Positions 14,939-24,538 of a stretch of 45,660 bases of DNA are shown piece after piece (position 1 is the first letter of the stretch; every line of letters begins with the position of its first letter). The notes beneath the pieces were generated by a model, which ran no database searches, was not told the DNA's origin, and saw only the letters and a list, made by a program, of their open reading frames with translations. Position numbers and translations under genes: made by a program. Source of the stretch: Paraburkholderia podalyriae (GTDB lineage Bacteria; Pseudomonadota; Gammaproteobacteria; Burkholderiales; Burkholderiaceae). The stretch spans positions 1 to 45,660 of the forward strand of contig NZ_VZQQ01000051.1 in assembly GCF_014397785.1 (NCBI RefSeq). Direction: 5' to 3'.

Positions 14939-17900
14939 TCATGGACGCGGACATGTCAGCGAGTCCTTCGCGCACAGCAGCACCACACGCCGATCCCATG
15001 TCTTGAGCGAATGGTCACCACGCGTGACCACCCGGGCGTCCGGGAACTGTAGTGCGACCGTCATACCCGTCGCATCAAAGTCGTCTGCTGGAGCAGGACC
15101 GGAAAACGGAAATGCGCTGACATCCGCTACGCGCTCACGTGTAACGGTACCGACCCAGATCGGGACGCTATCGGGTGCTCCGCTTGCACGGCTGATCACA
15201 TAACTGCTCGGCCACAATCGAAGCACCAGTAGCGTGTCGGGCAGCGCTGCGACAGACTGGACGAAGACTATTCTCGCGACGGATCCGTCATGAAACTCGA
15301 GCTGAACCGGGGGCGACGCCGATGAAGGTGTGAGCCCCAGCCAGGCGTCCAGTATCGCGAGCGGTGACCAATGCGCGGCGGGCGTCCATCCCGCAGCGCT
15401 CAACGCGTTCCCGATCGTTGCAGCCGTGCCGATCCACTGCACCCTGAACGGTTCGGCGATCCTGCCCGGCATGACCACCCGGCCGACAGGCAATGCCTGC
15501 CATCCGGTTGACGCCCACTGGGTGGCCGTCATTTCCTTATGGGTGCGTGAAGGCGCGTAGAGCGCCAGGTCCGGATCGTGTTGTTGCGCGATATGGAGCG
15601 AACCGCCTGCGAGTACCGTGGCGGCGACGATCAGCAACAAGCGTCGCGAGCCAGGGTTCTCGCGTACCCGCAGCCCATACGCGATGGCCAGTACCGCAAT
15701 CCACGCAAGTCCGAGGCTCATGCCGGCGAGAACATCGGAGACCCAGTGCACGCCGAGATACAGCCGCGATGACGCGATGAGTGCAATGCCAATCGCCGCA
15801 GCGACCACGATCGCGGTCCTCGCGCGGTGGCGCTGGTCGTGGCACAGCAGGAACGCCAGAAAGCCGTAGGCGACGACGCTGAGCGTGGCGTGGCTGCTCG
15901 GGAATGAAAAACTTTCCGCGCCGACCGAGTACGGATTCGGACGCGGCCGGTGAAGCGCCAGCTTGAGCAGCTTCACGATGATCCCGGCGCCGCCAATGGC
16001 TGCGAGCCAATAGATCGCCGACTGCCAGAGCCGGCGCCAGATGAACCACGCCAGCACGGCCAGCACGACCGGCAGAATCACGGCCGCGTCGCCAAGCTCC
16101 GATATCGCCACCATCACCGAATCCAGCGAAGGCAGGCGCACGTCCTGCAGATATCGATAGACGACGAGATCGAACTGGACGAGCGGATCCTTCGCGAGCA
16201 CGTCTTCCAGCACACCGAGGAACAGCCAGGCGCTGCCGATGATGAGAAGTGCCGCCGATGTCGACAGCACGATGTGCCGGCGCCACAGCGAAAACAGCGC
16301 ATGGGGAATGGACCTGATGCGCCCGGCGTGTCGGTCCTCCGCAGGCGGCCGGGCAGTGCTCACCTGCTTCACAATCCAGTACATGCCCGAACAGGCGATC
16401 GCAGTAACGCCTGCGACCCCGAGCCAGATGTGCAGCGGCAAGACCTCGAGCGCGAAGAAAGCGCTCAACGCAGGCAGTACTGCGATGGACGCGAACGTTA
16501 GGGCCATAGCGGCGACGAGCGTGAACCGCAAGGGTGTCAGCGGCCGCGCCAGCAGCAACAGGATCCACAGGGTCACGCCGAACAGCACGGTGCCGGCCGC
16601 GCTGCGGGCTTGATCGAGCGTTGCGCCGAGATAGCCGAGCGCGATCGAATACGAAGCGAACGTCGCGATCGCAGCCAGTACGCCGGCCGGCACCGCAAAG
16701 CGCAGCACCCGTTCGACGAACCCGCTGCGCGCCCGTTCGGCGCTGGCCTCCAGCGACAGAAAGAACGCCGGGATGCCGATCGTCAGCGAACCGACCAGCG
16801 TCAGATGTCGCGGCAGAAACGGAAAGGCAAGATCGGCCACACCGACGGCGAACGCGAGCAGCATTGCATACACGGTCTTGGTCACGAACAGATTGGCGAG
16901 CCGCTCGACGTTGCCGATCACGCGCCGGCCTTCATCGACAATCGCGGGCAGGCTGGCAAACCGGTTGTCCACCAGCACCGCCTGGGCAACGGCCGCCGCG
17001 GCGCTGCTGCCGCCGCCCATCGCAATGCCGATGTCGGCTTCCTTGAGCGCGAGCAGGTCGTTCACCCCATCGCCGATCATCGCCACCACATGTCCACGGG
17101 CACGCAGCGCGGCCACCATCGCTTTTTTCTGTTGCGGCGAGACGCGGCCGAATACCGATGCCTGTTCCATCAGCTCCGCCAGGTGCGCCGGATCGTCCGG
17201 CAATTCGCGCGCATCGACGCCAGCGTGTACGTCCGTCATGCCAGCCCGTCTCACCACCTCCGCCACCGTGCGGGGATGTTCTCCGGAGATCACCTTCACG
17301 GTCACCCGTTGAGCCGCAAAGTAGGCGAGCGTCGCCGCGGCATCGTCCCGGATGCGCTCGGTGAGCAGCACCAGGGCGACCGGTGTCAGGTCCTGCGGCA
17401 TCGTCTGGCCGGTCAGCGTGCTGCTCGCCTGCGCGAGCAGCAGCACCCGGTGCCCCTCTGTCGCGTAGTTCGCGACCGCCAGCCGCACATTTTCCTCTGC
17501 CGCCATGCCGGCCAGTATCACGTCGGGGGCGCCGAGGATCCAGGTCCCGAATTCCCCAAATGATGCGCCGGCCCATTTTCGGGCTGACGAAAACGGTACG
17601 GCGACCGAGGCCGTCCATCCCAACGGCATCGAATATTGGGCGGCAATGGCGCGCAACGTCGTGTTCGGCGCAGGATCGCCCAGTGCCAATGCGGCCAGCG
17701 CATCCAGCGCGTCACGGTGCTCGACGAGAAGCTCCACCCGTTCCATCGTCGGCTCGCCCTCGGTGAGCGTCCCGGTCTTGTCAAGGCAGAGCACGTCGAT
17801 GCGCGCCAACGTCTCGATCGCGGACAACTCCTGCACGAGCGCACCGCGTTGTGCCAGCCGCATTGCGCCCACAGCCAGCGCGACGCTGGTCAGCAGCACC

Positions 17901-18670
17901 AGGCCCTCGGGCACCATGCCCACGACCCCGCCACTCGAGAAGAGCACCGCCTGGGCGAGGGGGGCCTGCCTCAGGAGCTGGCTTAACAGGAGCAACGCAG
18001 AAACCGGTGCAATCGCCCAGCCGACGTAGCGGAGAATGCGATTGATGCCGGCGCTGAGTTCCGAGTGTGGCGGTACGAAGTGCTGCGCCTGCGCCGCGAG
18101 CCGGTGCGCATACGCATCGGGGCCGACGCCCGTTGCGCGATAGAACCCATGACCGGCGACGACAAAGCTGCCCGACAGTAGCCGTTGCCCCGGCGCTTTC
18201 GTTTGTGGCTCGGATTCACCCGTCAGCAACGATTCGTCGATTTCCAGCCCATCGGCTTCGCCAAGAACGCCGTCCACCACGATCTGATCGCCCCGGTTGA
18301 TCTCGATCAGGTCGTCCACCACGATGTCGGCCATGTCGATCTGGATTGTTTGACCCGAGCGCCGCACGCTAGCACGCGGCTGTTGCAGCAACGCGAGGCG
18401 ATCCAGTGTGCGTTTCGCGCGCAGTTCCTGAATGATGCCGATCAGTGAGTTCGCAACCAGGACGCCACCGAACAGCGCGTCCTGCCACGGACCGACGGCC
18501 AGTACGATCGCGCACAGCGAACCCAGCAGCGCATTGAATCGCGTCAGCACATTGACGCGGACGATTTCGCCGAGGCTGCGGCTGGTCCGTCGTGCAACGC
18601 GGTTCACCTGGGCGCGTTGCACGCGCGCTTCGACATCCGATCCGCTCAGGCCTTCAAGGGGTGCCGCCAC
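14939..18670 (-). CDS. P-type ATPase fused to PAP2 and LssY_C domains
   Basis: The start is GTG 18670 with AAGGAG six bases upstream. Residues 1-770 are a P-type ATPase: TGES (150-153), M4 motif PEGL (254-257), phosphorylation site DKTGTLT (Asp297) and GDGVND (533-538). There is no CPx motif and no N-terminal metal-binding CxxC, so it is not a heavy-metal (P1B) pump; PEGL resembles mycobacterial CtpE, a calcium-linked transporter. Residues 800-1000 are a PAP2 domain with an intact site: K903...RPRP, FPSSH (923-927), SRLYLGVHWVSD (His975, Asp979). The last 200 residues are LssY_C. At 1243 residues it is far longer than any plain P-type ATPase. The PAP2-LssY part is a clear paralogue of the neighbouring DedA fusion. 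Confidence 0.9.
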   Translation of the reverse strand: MAAPLEGLSGSDVEARVQRAQVNRVARRTSRSLGEIVRVNVLTRFNALLGSLCAIVLAVGPWQDALFGGVLVANSLIGIIQELRAKRTLDRLALLQQPRASVRRSGQTIQIDMADIVVDDLIEINRGDQIVVDGVLGEADGLEIDESLLTGESEPQTKAPGQRLLSGSFVVAGHGFYRATGVGPDAYAHRLAAQAQHFVPPHSELSAGINRILRYVGWAIAPVSALLLLSQLLRQAPLAQAVLFSSGGVVGMVPEGLVLLTSVALAVGAMRLAQRGALVQELSAIETLARIDVLCLDKTGTLTEGEPTMERVELLVEHRDALDALAALALGDPAPNTTLRAIAAQYSMPLGWTASVAVPFSSARKWAGASFGEFGTWILGAPDVILAGMAAEENVRLAVANYATEGHRVLLLAQASSTLTGQTMPQDLTPVALVLLTERIRDDAAATLAYFAAQRVTVKVISGEHPRTVAEVVRRAGMTDVHAGVDARELPDDPAHLAELMEQASVFGRVSPQQKKAMVAALRARGHVVAMIGDGVNDLLALKEADIGIAMGGGSSAAAAVAQAVLVDNRFASLPAIVDEGRRVIGNVERLANLFVTKTVYAMLLAFAVGVADLAFPFLPRHLTLVGSLTIGIPAFFLSLEASAERARSGFVERVLRFAVPAGVLAAIATFASYSIALGYLGATLDQARSAAGTVLFGVTLWILLLLARPLTPLRFTLVAAMALTFASIAVLPALSAFFALEVLPLHIWLGVAGVTAIACSGMYWIVKQVSTARPPAEDRHAGRIRSIPHALFSLWRRHIVLSTSAALLIIGSAWLFLGVLEDVLAKDPLVQFDLVVYRYLQDVRLPSLDSVMVAISELGDAAVILPVVLAVLAWFIWRRLWQSAIYWLAAIGGAGIIVKLLKLALHRPRPNPYSVGAESFSFPSSHATLSVVAYGFLAFLLCHDQRHRARTAIVVAAAIGIALIASSRLYLGVHWVSDVLAGMSLGLAWIAVLAIAYGLRVRENPGSRRLLLIVAATVLAGGSLHIAQQHDPDLALYAPSRTHKEMTATQWASTGWQALPVGRVVMPGRIAEPFRVQWIGTAATIGNALSAAGWTPAAHWSPLAILDAWLGLTPSSASPPVQLEFHDGSVARIVFVQSVAALPDTLLVLRLWPSSYVISRASGAPDSVPIWVGTVTRERVADVSAFPFSGPAPADDFDATGMTVALQFPDARVVTRGDHSLKTWDRRVVLLCAKDSLTCPRP

Positions 18671-18691
18671 GATCCGCTCCTTACCTGCCGC

Positions 18692-18720
18692 AATGCAAGG
18701 TCCACTGGACGACCTGTCAA
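18692..18720 (-). promoter_or_regulatory. Possible internal promoter before the P-type ATPase fusion
   Basis: On the minus strand a perfect TTGACA (18720-18715) is followed by a 17-base spacer and TGCATT (18697-18692), just upstream of the GTG at 18670. The -10 is weak. If used, the transcript would have a very short leader that contains the AAGGAG ribosome-binding site. Confidence 0.35.
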
Positions 18721-18740
18721 AAAATGGAGTCTGCGGGCGT

Positions 18741-18756
18741 GCCGTTGCGTAACGGC
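18741..18756 (-). terminator. Hairpin in the RND-ATPase gap
   Basis: GCCGTT-GCGT-AACGGC forms a perfect 6-bp stem with a four-base loop in the 110-base gap after the RND gene. A run of six Ts follows only about 20 bases later on the minus strand, so it is more likely an attenuator or mRNA-processing site than a classic terminator. Confidence 0.3.
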
Positions 18757-18780
18757 GGCAACCCTGCGAATTGGCTCCGT

Positions 18781-21700
18781 TTATCCGTTCGATGATGCGG
18801 CTTGCGGCTCGGCCAGCGTGTCCCGCTCAAAGCGGCCGTAACGCAGCGCAAGCGTGGGCAGCACGATCAGGTTCAGCACGGTGGAGGTAATCAGCCCGCC
18901 CAGAATCACGATCGCCATCGGCCCCTCGATCTCGTTGCCGGCCGCGCCGCTCGTCGCAGCAAGCGGCAGCAGCGCCAACCCGGTCACGAGCGCGGTCATC
19001 AGGATCGGGATCAGACGCTCGGACGCACCGCGCACGGCGGTGTCGGCACCCCAGGCCATCCCGTCGACGTGCACCAGGTGTTCGTAGTGGCTGATCAGCA
19101 TGATCGAGTTGCGCAATGAAATACCGAACAGCGTCACAAAGCCCACCATGCCGCCCAGCGACAGGTTGCCGCCCGTGAGCACCACGCTCAGCACCCCGCC
19201 CACCAGCGCGAACGGCAGATTCACCATTACCAGCACGACGCCGCGCCGGCTCTTCATCGCGAGGAACAGCAGCAGTGCGATACCGATGACGGACATCGCG
19301 CCGTACGCGAGCAGGTCGCGCTGCGACTGTGTGCGCGCCTCGCTTTCTCCCGAGAACACCGCGTAGGTGCCCCTGGGCATCGCGATCTCGCGATTGACGC
19401 GCGCCTGCGCCTCCGCCACGAAATCGCTCGCTGCGCGGCTGCCGAGAGTCACGGAGACGCTCTGCATGCGTCGCCCGCCGTCATGCGTGATCTGGTATCG
19501 GCCGGAGACCTGGCCGATGGTCGCCAGTTCGCGCAACGGGACGGCGAGGCCCTCAGGATTACGCAGCATCAATGCACCCACGTCGCCCAGACTCTGGCGC
19601 GCACCGGGCGCCAGGACCACCGTGACGTCGTAGGTGCGGCTGCCTTCATAGGTTTGCGCGACGGTTGCGCCCTGGTACGCGCTCTGGATCGCGTCGAGCA
19701 CCTCCACTGGCCTGAAGCCCCAGCGGCTCAACTGGTCGGGTTTTAGTCTGACGTCGAGCTCGGGAATGCCCGGGGGCGATTCCACCTGTACGCTCGCCGC
19801 GCCGCGGATCGTCCCCAGCAGGCGGGCGATGTCCTGCGCCTTGCGGTCGATGACGTCGAGGTTGTCGCCGAACACGCTAACGACGACCGGCGCCGTCGCA
19901 CCCGAAATGGTCTCGTTGATGCGCTCGACGAGAAATGTGTTGACCGACGTGGTCAGGCCGGGGAAGCGCGCGAGCATCTGCTGGACCCGACGAAGTGTTG
20001 CGCTTTGCCCGGATGCGCTCATCGGTTTGAGATCGACCTCGAACTCGCTCAGTTGTACCCCGACCGGATCGACGACCTCGTTGGCGCGGCCGGCGCGCTG
20101 CGCGACGAGGCGCACGCCTGGCACCTGCATCAATGCCTGCGAGACCCGCGTGCCGATGCGCATCGACTCGGCCAGCGAGGTCCCTGGCGCCAGCCCCATA
20201 TGCACGATGTAGTGGCCCTCGCGCAACTCCGGAATGAAGTTGCCGCTCATGAACGGCAGCGAGGCCAGCGCCGCGACACACAGGAGCGCCACGATTACCA
20301 TGATGGTTTTCACGCGCTGCTCGACCTTCAGCAGCAGCGCGGTATAGCGCGCCTTCAGCCAGGTGAGCAAACGGGGCTCGTGCGCAGGCAGCGGCCCGTG
20401 CGCGAGCAGCGCGAGCGCCATCGCCGGCGTGAGCGTGAGCGCGACGCCGAGCGAGGCCAGCACCGCGAGGATGTACGCCACGCCGAGCGGCGCGAACAGC
20501 TTGCCGCCCACGCCCGAAAGCGTCAGCACCGGCAGGAAGATCAGCGCCACGATGAAGGTCGCGAACACGACCGCGCTGCGTACCTCGAGCGACGCGCGCA
20601 GCACGACCCGGAAGGCCGGCAGTGGCGCAGGCCGATTGCGGTTCTGGCGCAGCCGGCGGTAGATGTTCTCGACATCGATGATGGCGTCGTCGACGACCTC
20701 GCCGAGCGCGATCGCGAGGCCGCCGAGCGTCATCGTGTTCAGGCTCACGCCGAACGACGTCAGCACGATGATCGCGATCAGGAGAGACAGCGGAATCGCG
20801 ATCGCCGAAATGACGGCGGTCCGCACATTGAGCAGGAACAGGAACAGCACCGCGATCACCAGCACCGCGCCGACCAGCAGTGCCGTGCGCAGGTGGCCGA
20901 CCGATGCGTCGATGAAGTTGGCCGGCCGGAACACGTCCGCGTTCAGGTCGATGCCTTGCTGGGCCAGTACCGGCTTGAGCGTGGCGAGCGTCTTCTCGAT
21001 GTCCTTCGTGACGGCTAGCGTATTGGTGCCGTACTGGCTTTCCAGCACCAGCATCACGCCGGGTTGGCCCATGATCGATGCTGCGCCGACCGCCGGCGCG
21101 CTGCCCCAGGTGACGGTCGCGATGTCGCCGAGCCGGACGGCCGCGCCGTTGCTCCAGCGCAGCACGATGCCGGCGAGCCTGGCCGGCGTTGTGATCTGGC
21201 CATCTACGTTGACCGCGATGCGCTGATTGTCGTTCTCGATGAAGCCCGCGCCGCGCACGCCGGTGGACAGGCGTGCGGCGGCGATCACGTCCTGGATCGA
21301 CAGGCCATAGCGCATCAGCTTCGCCGGATCGGCCTGGATCTGCAGCTGGCGCGTGTCGCCGCCGAACACGATCGCATCGGCCACGCCCGGCACGCTCAGC
21401 AGTTGCGGCTTGACCGTCCACTGCGCAATGTCGTACAGATCCATCAGCGAGCGGGTCTTTGACGTCAGGCCGATGGTCCGCACCACGCTCGTCGTGGTCG
21501 TGAGCGGCAGCAGCCTCGGCGGCTGCACGCCCGCAGGCAGCGTCGCGGCGAGCGCGTTCGCGCGCTCGGACACCAGTTGTCGGACCTGCATCACATTGGC
21601 GTGAGCGTCGAACACCAGCGTGACCGCGGACAGGCCCTGCAGGGACCTCGAGCGCATCGACTGCAGCCCGACCATGCCGCCGAGCGCGTTTTCGATCGGC

Positions 21701-21900
21701 TGCGTGACGAGCGTCTCGACCTGCTCGCTCGTCAGGCCTGGCGCCTCCGTCTGGACGATGCTCATCGGCGGGGCGAACTCGGGAAACACATCGAGCTTCG
21801 CGCGCGTCAATGTATAGAGACCATAACCGGCCAGGAGCACGGCCAGCGCGTAAATGACGCCGCGAAAGCGCAGCGAAAACCGGATGATCGCGTTGAGCAT
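18781..21900 (-). CDS. HME-type RND efflux pump, inner-membrane subunit
   Basis: This 1039-residue protein has the full RND layout: TM1, a large periplasmic loop, TM2-6, a second loop and TM8-12. The TM4 region reads ALGEVVDDAIIDVENIYRRL, with the paired Asp residues and the E-N-I block expected for heavy-metal or related RND (CzcA/CusA) pumps. It is not the DFG.IVDGAVV form of classical CzcA. The N-terminus starts LNAIIRFSLRFRGVIYALAV, a normal RND opening. It follows the adaptor gene by 39 bases. Together with the adaptor and outer-membrane factor it would form a tripartite envelope-spanning exporter. The substrate (metal or organic cation) cannot be fixed from sequence alone. Confidence 0.9.
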   Translation of the reverse strand: MLNAIIRFSLRFRGVIYALAVLLAGYGLYTLTRAKLDVFPEFAPPMSIVQTEAPGLTSEQVETLVTQPIENALGGMVGLQSMRSRSLQGLSAVTLVFDAHANVMQVRQLVSERANALAATLPAGVQPPRLLPLTTTTSVVRTIGLTSKTRSLMDLYDIAQWTVKPQLLSVPGVADAIVFGGDTRQLQIQADPAKLMRYGLSIQDVIAAARLSTGVRGAGFIENDNQRIAVNVDGQITTPARLAGIVLRWSNGAAVRLGDIATVTWGSAPAVGAASIMGQPGVMLVLESQYGTNTLAVTKDIEKTLATLKPVLAQQGIDLNADVFRPANFIDASVGHLRTALLVGAVLVIAVLFLFLLNVRTAVISAIAIPLSLLIAIIVLTSFGVSLNTMTLGGLAIALGEVVDDAIIDVENIYRRLRQNRNRPAPLPAFRVVLRASLEVRSAVVFATFIVALIFLPVLTLSGVGGKLFAPLGVAYILAVLASLGVALTLTPAMALALLAHGPLPAHEPRLLTWLKARYTALLLKVEQRVKTIMVIVALLCVAALASLPFMSGNFIPELREGHYIVHMGLAPGTSLAESMRIGTRVSQALMQVPGVRLVAQRAGRANEVVDPVGVQLSEFEVDLKPMSASGQSATLRRVQQMLARFPGLTTSVNTFLVERINETISGATAPVVVSVFGDNLDVIDRKAQDIARLLGTIRGAASVQVESPPGIPELDVRLKPDQLSRWGFRPVEVLDAIQSAYQGATVAQTYEGSRTYDVTVVLAPGARQSLGDVGALMLRNPEGLAVPLRELATIGQVSGRYQITHDGGRRMQSVSVTLGSRAASDFVAEAQARVNREIAMPRGTYAVFSGESEARTQSQRDLLAYGAMSVIGIALLLFLAMKSRRGVVLVMVNLPFALVGGVLSVVLTGGNLSLGGMVGFVTLFGISLRNSIMLISHYEHLVHVDGMAWGADTAVRGASERLIPILMTALVTGLALLPLAATSGAAGNEIEGPMAIVILGGLITSTVLNLIVLPTLALRYGRFERDTLAEPQAASSNG

Positions 21901-21939
21901 GAGCAGTGGTTGGGTTCGTGTTGTGCGGGGCGGCCCTGG

Positions 21940-23004
21940 TCAGTCATCGCATTCAGGCGGGTCCTTGCAAGCCGTCGCGATACCCTGCGGCCGCAGTTCC
22001 TGTGAGAGCAGCAATTGCGCGCCGTGCATCACCACAGCGTCACCGGCGTGAAAGCCGCTGGTCACGACGAACCCCTGGTCGTTCTCGTTGGCAGCCGGCA
22101 CATAGCGCCGCGTGAAGCGGTCAGGCGCGGTACGCACGTAGGCCCACGGTTGTCCGCCGTACCAGACGACGGCCCGCTCGGGAATCACGAGCGCGGACGT
22201 GCTGCCATTCGACGACGGCACATGCGCGCTAGTGCGGGTGCCAACCGGCAGCGCGCGCCCAGCGGCGTAGAACCAGGGGTTGCCCTGGACCGCCGGGTCC
22301 CCCTGGGGCGAGGCCGAGAGCTTCTGCGCCGCCACCGGCTGGCCGTCCGGTGCATCGACCGTGATGCGCGCGGGCGCGTCTTCGTTGTGATCGGCGGGCA
22401 GCGTGACGCGCAACACGACAGCGCGGCCGGTCATCAGGCGCTGGAACAGCGCGGACCCCGGCGCCATCGCGGCACTTGTCAAAGCGTCGCCGAATTGCTG
22501 CCGTAGCGTCGCGGCCAGCGCGCCCTGTGCAGCGTCGGCCGACTGCAGCCTGGCCTGCGCAGCCTGCATGGACGCCTGCGCGTCCTGCAGGCTCTTCTGC
22601 GAGATGTTGCGATCGTCCGCGTACAGCACGCGGCTGCGCTCATACTGCGCACGCGACGCGGCGGCCTGCTCGCGTGCGCTGTCGCAATCCGCGAGCGCCG
22701 CAGCCAGCCGGTTGCGCAGATCGAAGAGCGGCTGCAGGTCGATCACCGTCGCATACGCGCTGCTGTCGGGCTGCACCGACACGGCCGCAAGCGGCGCGAC
22801 GTCGATGTGGCTCGCGCGCTGCGCGTCGGCGCCGACCACCACCACCGTTTCGCCGTTCACCGTCTGCACGGTTGGCTGGGGCGCCGCTTGTGCTGGGGTG
22901 CTTCGCGCTGGCGGGCTTGAGTAGAGCGTCTGGTAGATGTACCAGCACGCGCCGGCAAGCAATGCCAGCGTGACGGCGCAAAACAGAAACAGTCGGTATT
23001 TCAT
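21940..23004 (-). CDS. RND periplasmic adaptor (membrane fusion protein)
   Basis: The 354-residue protein starts with a membrane anchor (FLFCAVTLALLAGACWYIYQ). A beta-barrel and lipoyl-like section follows, then a long alpha-hairpin with heptads (QYERSRVLYADDRNISQKSL, the classic adaptor hairpin), and C-terminal beta domains (ALVIPERAVVWYGGQPWAYV). The hairpin length fits HME-type adaptors. Its ATG overlaps the outer-membrane factor stop by four bases (ATGA). The C-terminus ends ACKDPPECDD, with two cysteines five residues apart among acidic residues, which could bind a soft metal (inference). Confidence 0.87.
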   Translation of the reverse strand: MKYRLFLFCAVTLALLAGACWYIYQTLYSSPPARSTPAQAAPQPTVQTVNGETVVVVGADAQRASHIDVAPLAAVSVQPDSSAYATVIDLQPLFDLRNRLAAALADCDSAREQAAASRAQYERSRVLYADDRNISQKSLQDAQASMQAAQARLQSADAAQGALAATLRQQFGDALTSAAMAPGSALFQRLMTGRAVVLRVTLPADHNEDAPARITVDAPDGQPVAAQKLSASPQGDPAVQGNPWFYAAGRALPVGTRTSAHVPSSNGSTSALVIPERAVVWYGGQPWAYVRTAPDRFTRRYVPAANENDQGFVVTSGFHAGDAVVMHGAQLLLSQELRPQGIATACKDPPECDD

Positions 23005-24390
23005 CGCCGGATCTCTTGTTCGGTCACGGTTGTGTTCGCTACGTCGGGTATGAGGGGCCGCTGGATCGCGTCTTCGAGTGCGCCGGCCGCCTGATGTGCT
23101 GCCACCAGCGCATCCAGATGGGCGATCCCGCTCGCCTGGTAGTCCGCCCTGGCCTGCGTGAGTGCGAGGCGATCCGTGTTGCCGGCAGCGAAGCTGGCGG
23201 CCTGGCTGTCGACTTGTTTGCGCGCGGCGGTCAGGTGGGCTTCGGACAGTTGCACTGCATCGAGGCTTGCCTGGTAATGCGCAAGCGCGTGATCGAGGTC
23301 GCTGAGGATCGCGTCCTGCAGCGCGGCGGTGCGGGCGGCCGCCTCCTTGCGCTTCGCCTCAGCCTGCGCGATGCCCCCCCTGGTTCTGGTCGAAGACCGG
23401 CAACGAAATGCCGGCTAGCCCGAATGCGATCTTGTGGGTGCCGGTGTCGTACGTGTAGCCCGGCCCCAGATGGATGTCCGGATATTGCTTCGCGACCTCA
23501 AGCTGCACTGCCGACTCAGCGCCCGCATACTCGGCAAGCGACGCGAGCAGGTCGGCCCGATGGAGAATCGCCTCGCGCTTCACGTCAACGGCGGGCGGCG
23601 CCAAGGGAGCCTCGCTGAAGCCGTCGAGATCGAGCTGGATTGCATCGAGTGCCGCGACTGGCACGCCGATCGCCGCGGCCAGTTGCGCCCGCGCATCCTG
23701 CTCCGCACTGCGAGCGCCGGCTAGGTCGGCTTGCGCCTGCGTCGACGCCAGCACGGCCGCATCGACGTCGGGGCCGGCGTTCTCGCCAACCGCGCGGCGC
23801 CTGGTCACCATCCCGGTAATCTGCTGCTGCGCGTCAGCCTTGCGCGACAGGAATGCAACGCGCTGCTTCGCGGCGGACACGGACAGCAGCGCATTGCGCA
23901 CCAGGGCACGCACCTTCCACGCCTCATTGCCAATGTTCAGACGCGCCACTTCCGACAGGTGCGATGCCTGGTCGATGCGGTAGCCGCGCTTGTGCGCCGT
24001 CTCGATCGGAATGTCGAGAGAGGGGCCAGTGACAAAGGGCCCTCCCGGTCCGGGGTTGGGCGTTGCGTACTGGAACGGCAGTTGCAGCACCGGGTTCGGA
24101 ATCGCACCGGCGACGTCGATGCCCGCTTTCGCGGTGCCCCATTGGGCGCGCGCGATATCGAGCACCGGACTGTAGTAGTACGCCGCGAGCGTGAGCATCT
24201 CGCGGTTCCAGCGGGGCATCGGCCATCCGATGTCGTGCCCCAGCTCGTGCGCGAGCCATGCGTGTAGTCCATCGCTCGTGAGCGAACGTTCCTCGAAGTC
24301 TTGCGTGAGCTGCGTCGGCTCGATGGGCTCGGGATGGTAGGTCGCGCACCCGGCCAGTACGACACAGGCAAGCAGCAACGGTCGGCGCAT
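23001..24390 (-). pseudogene. TolC/OMF-family outer-membrane factor, frameshifted at a G7 run
   Basis: From ATG 24390 the protein opens with a lipoprotein signal (RRPLLLACVVLAGC) and an OMF body (YYSPVLDIARAQWGTAKAG; SLDIPIETAHKRGYRIDQAS; ISLPVFDQNQGG). After QNQGG the frame ends in HRAG stop at 23359. The missing C-terminal helices are intact in the +1-shifted frame (AQAEAKRKEAAARTAALQDA to TVTEQEIRR), ending at 23001. The shift sits in seven consecutive Gs on the coding strand (23374-23380); six would restore frame. All other operon genes downstream are intact, so this is a very recent indel, a phase-variable tract or a sequencing error. Confidence 0.85.
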
Positions 24391-24538
24391 GGCGGCATCC
24401 AGTGGTCTGCGCGCGCCAGATTCGGGCGCGCTGGCGGACGTCGCATCGGGTCGATGCAACAACAGACGCGGATGCTACTCGCCGGGGTGTGAAGTTTTCG
24501 TCAAGAAGACGTCAAGTTCTTGTGAAGTCGGGGAAATT

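Noticed and set aside
15537..16568. 343-codon frame inside the ATPase fusion
   Set aside because: Same strand, different frame, Arg/Ala-rich low-complexity composition; shadow of the real gene.
20005..21018. 337-codon plus-strand frame opposite the RND gene
   Set aside because: Highly charged, repetitive composition typical of antisense frames of GC-rich genes.
19877..21421. 514-codon open frame inside the RND gene, minus strand, other frame
   Set aside because: It overlaps the RND pump completely, is extremely Arg/Ala/Gly-rich and has no motifs; a GC-rich shadow frame.
18781..21900. Calling the pump CusA or CzcA
   Set aside because: The TM4 motif ALGEVVDDAIID differs from classical CzcA and I cannot assign CusA methionine residues with certainty, so no gene symbol is given.
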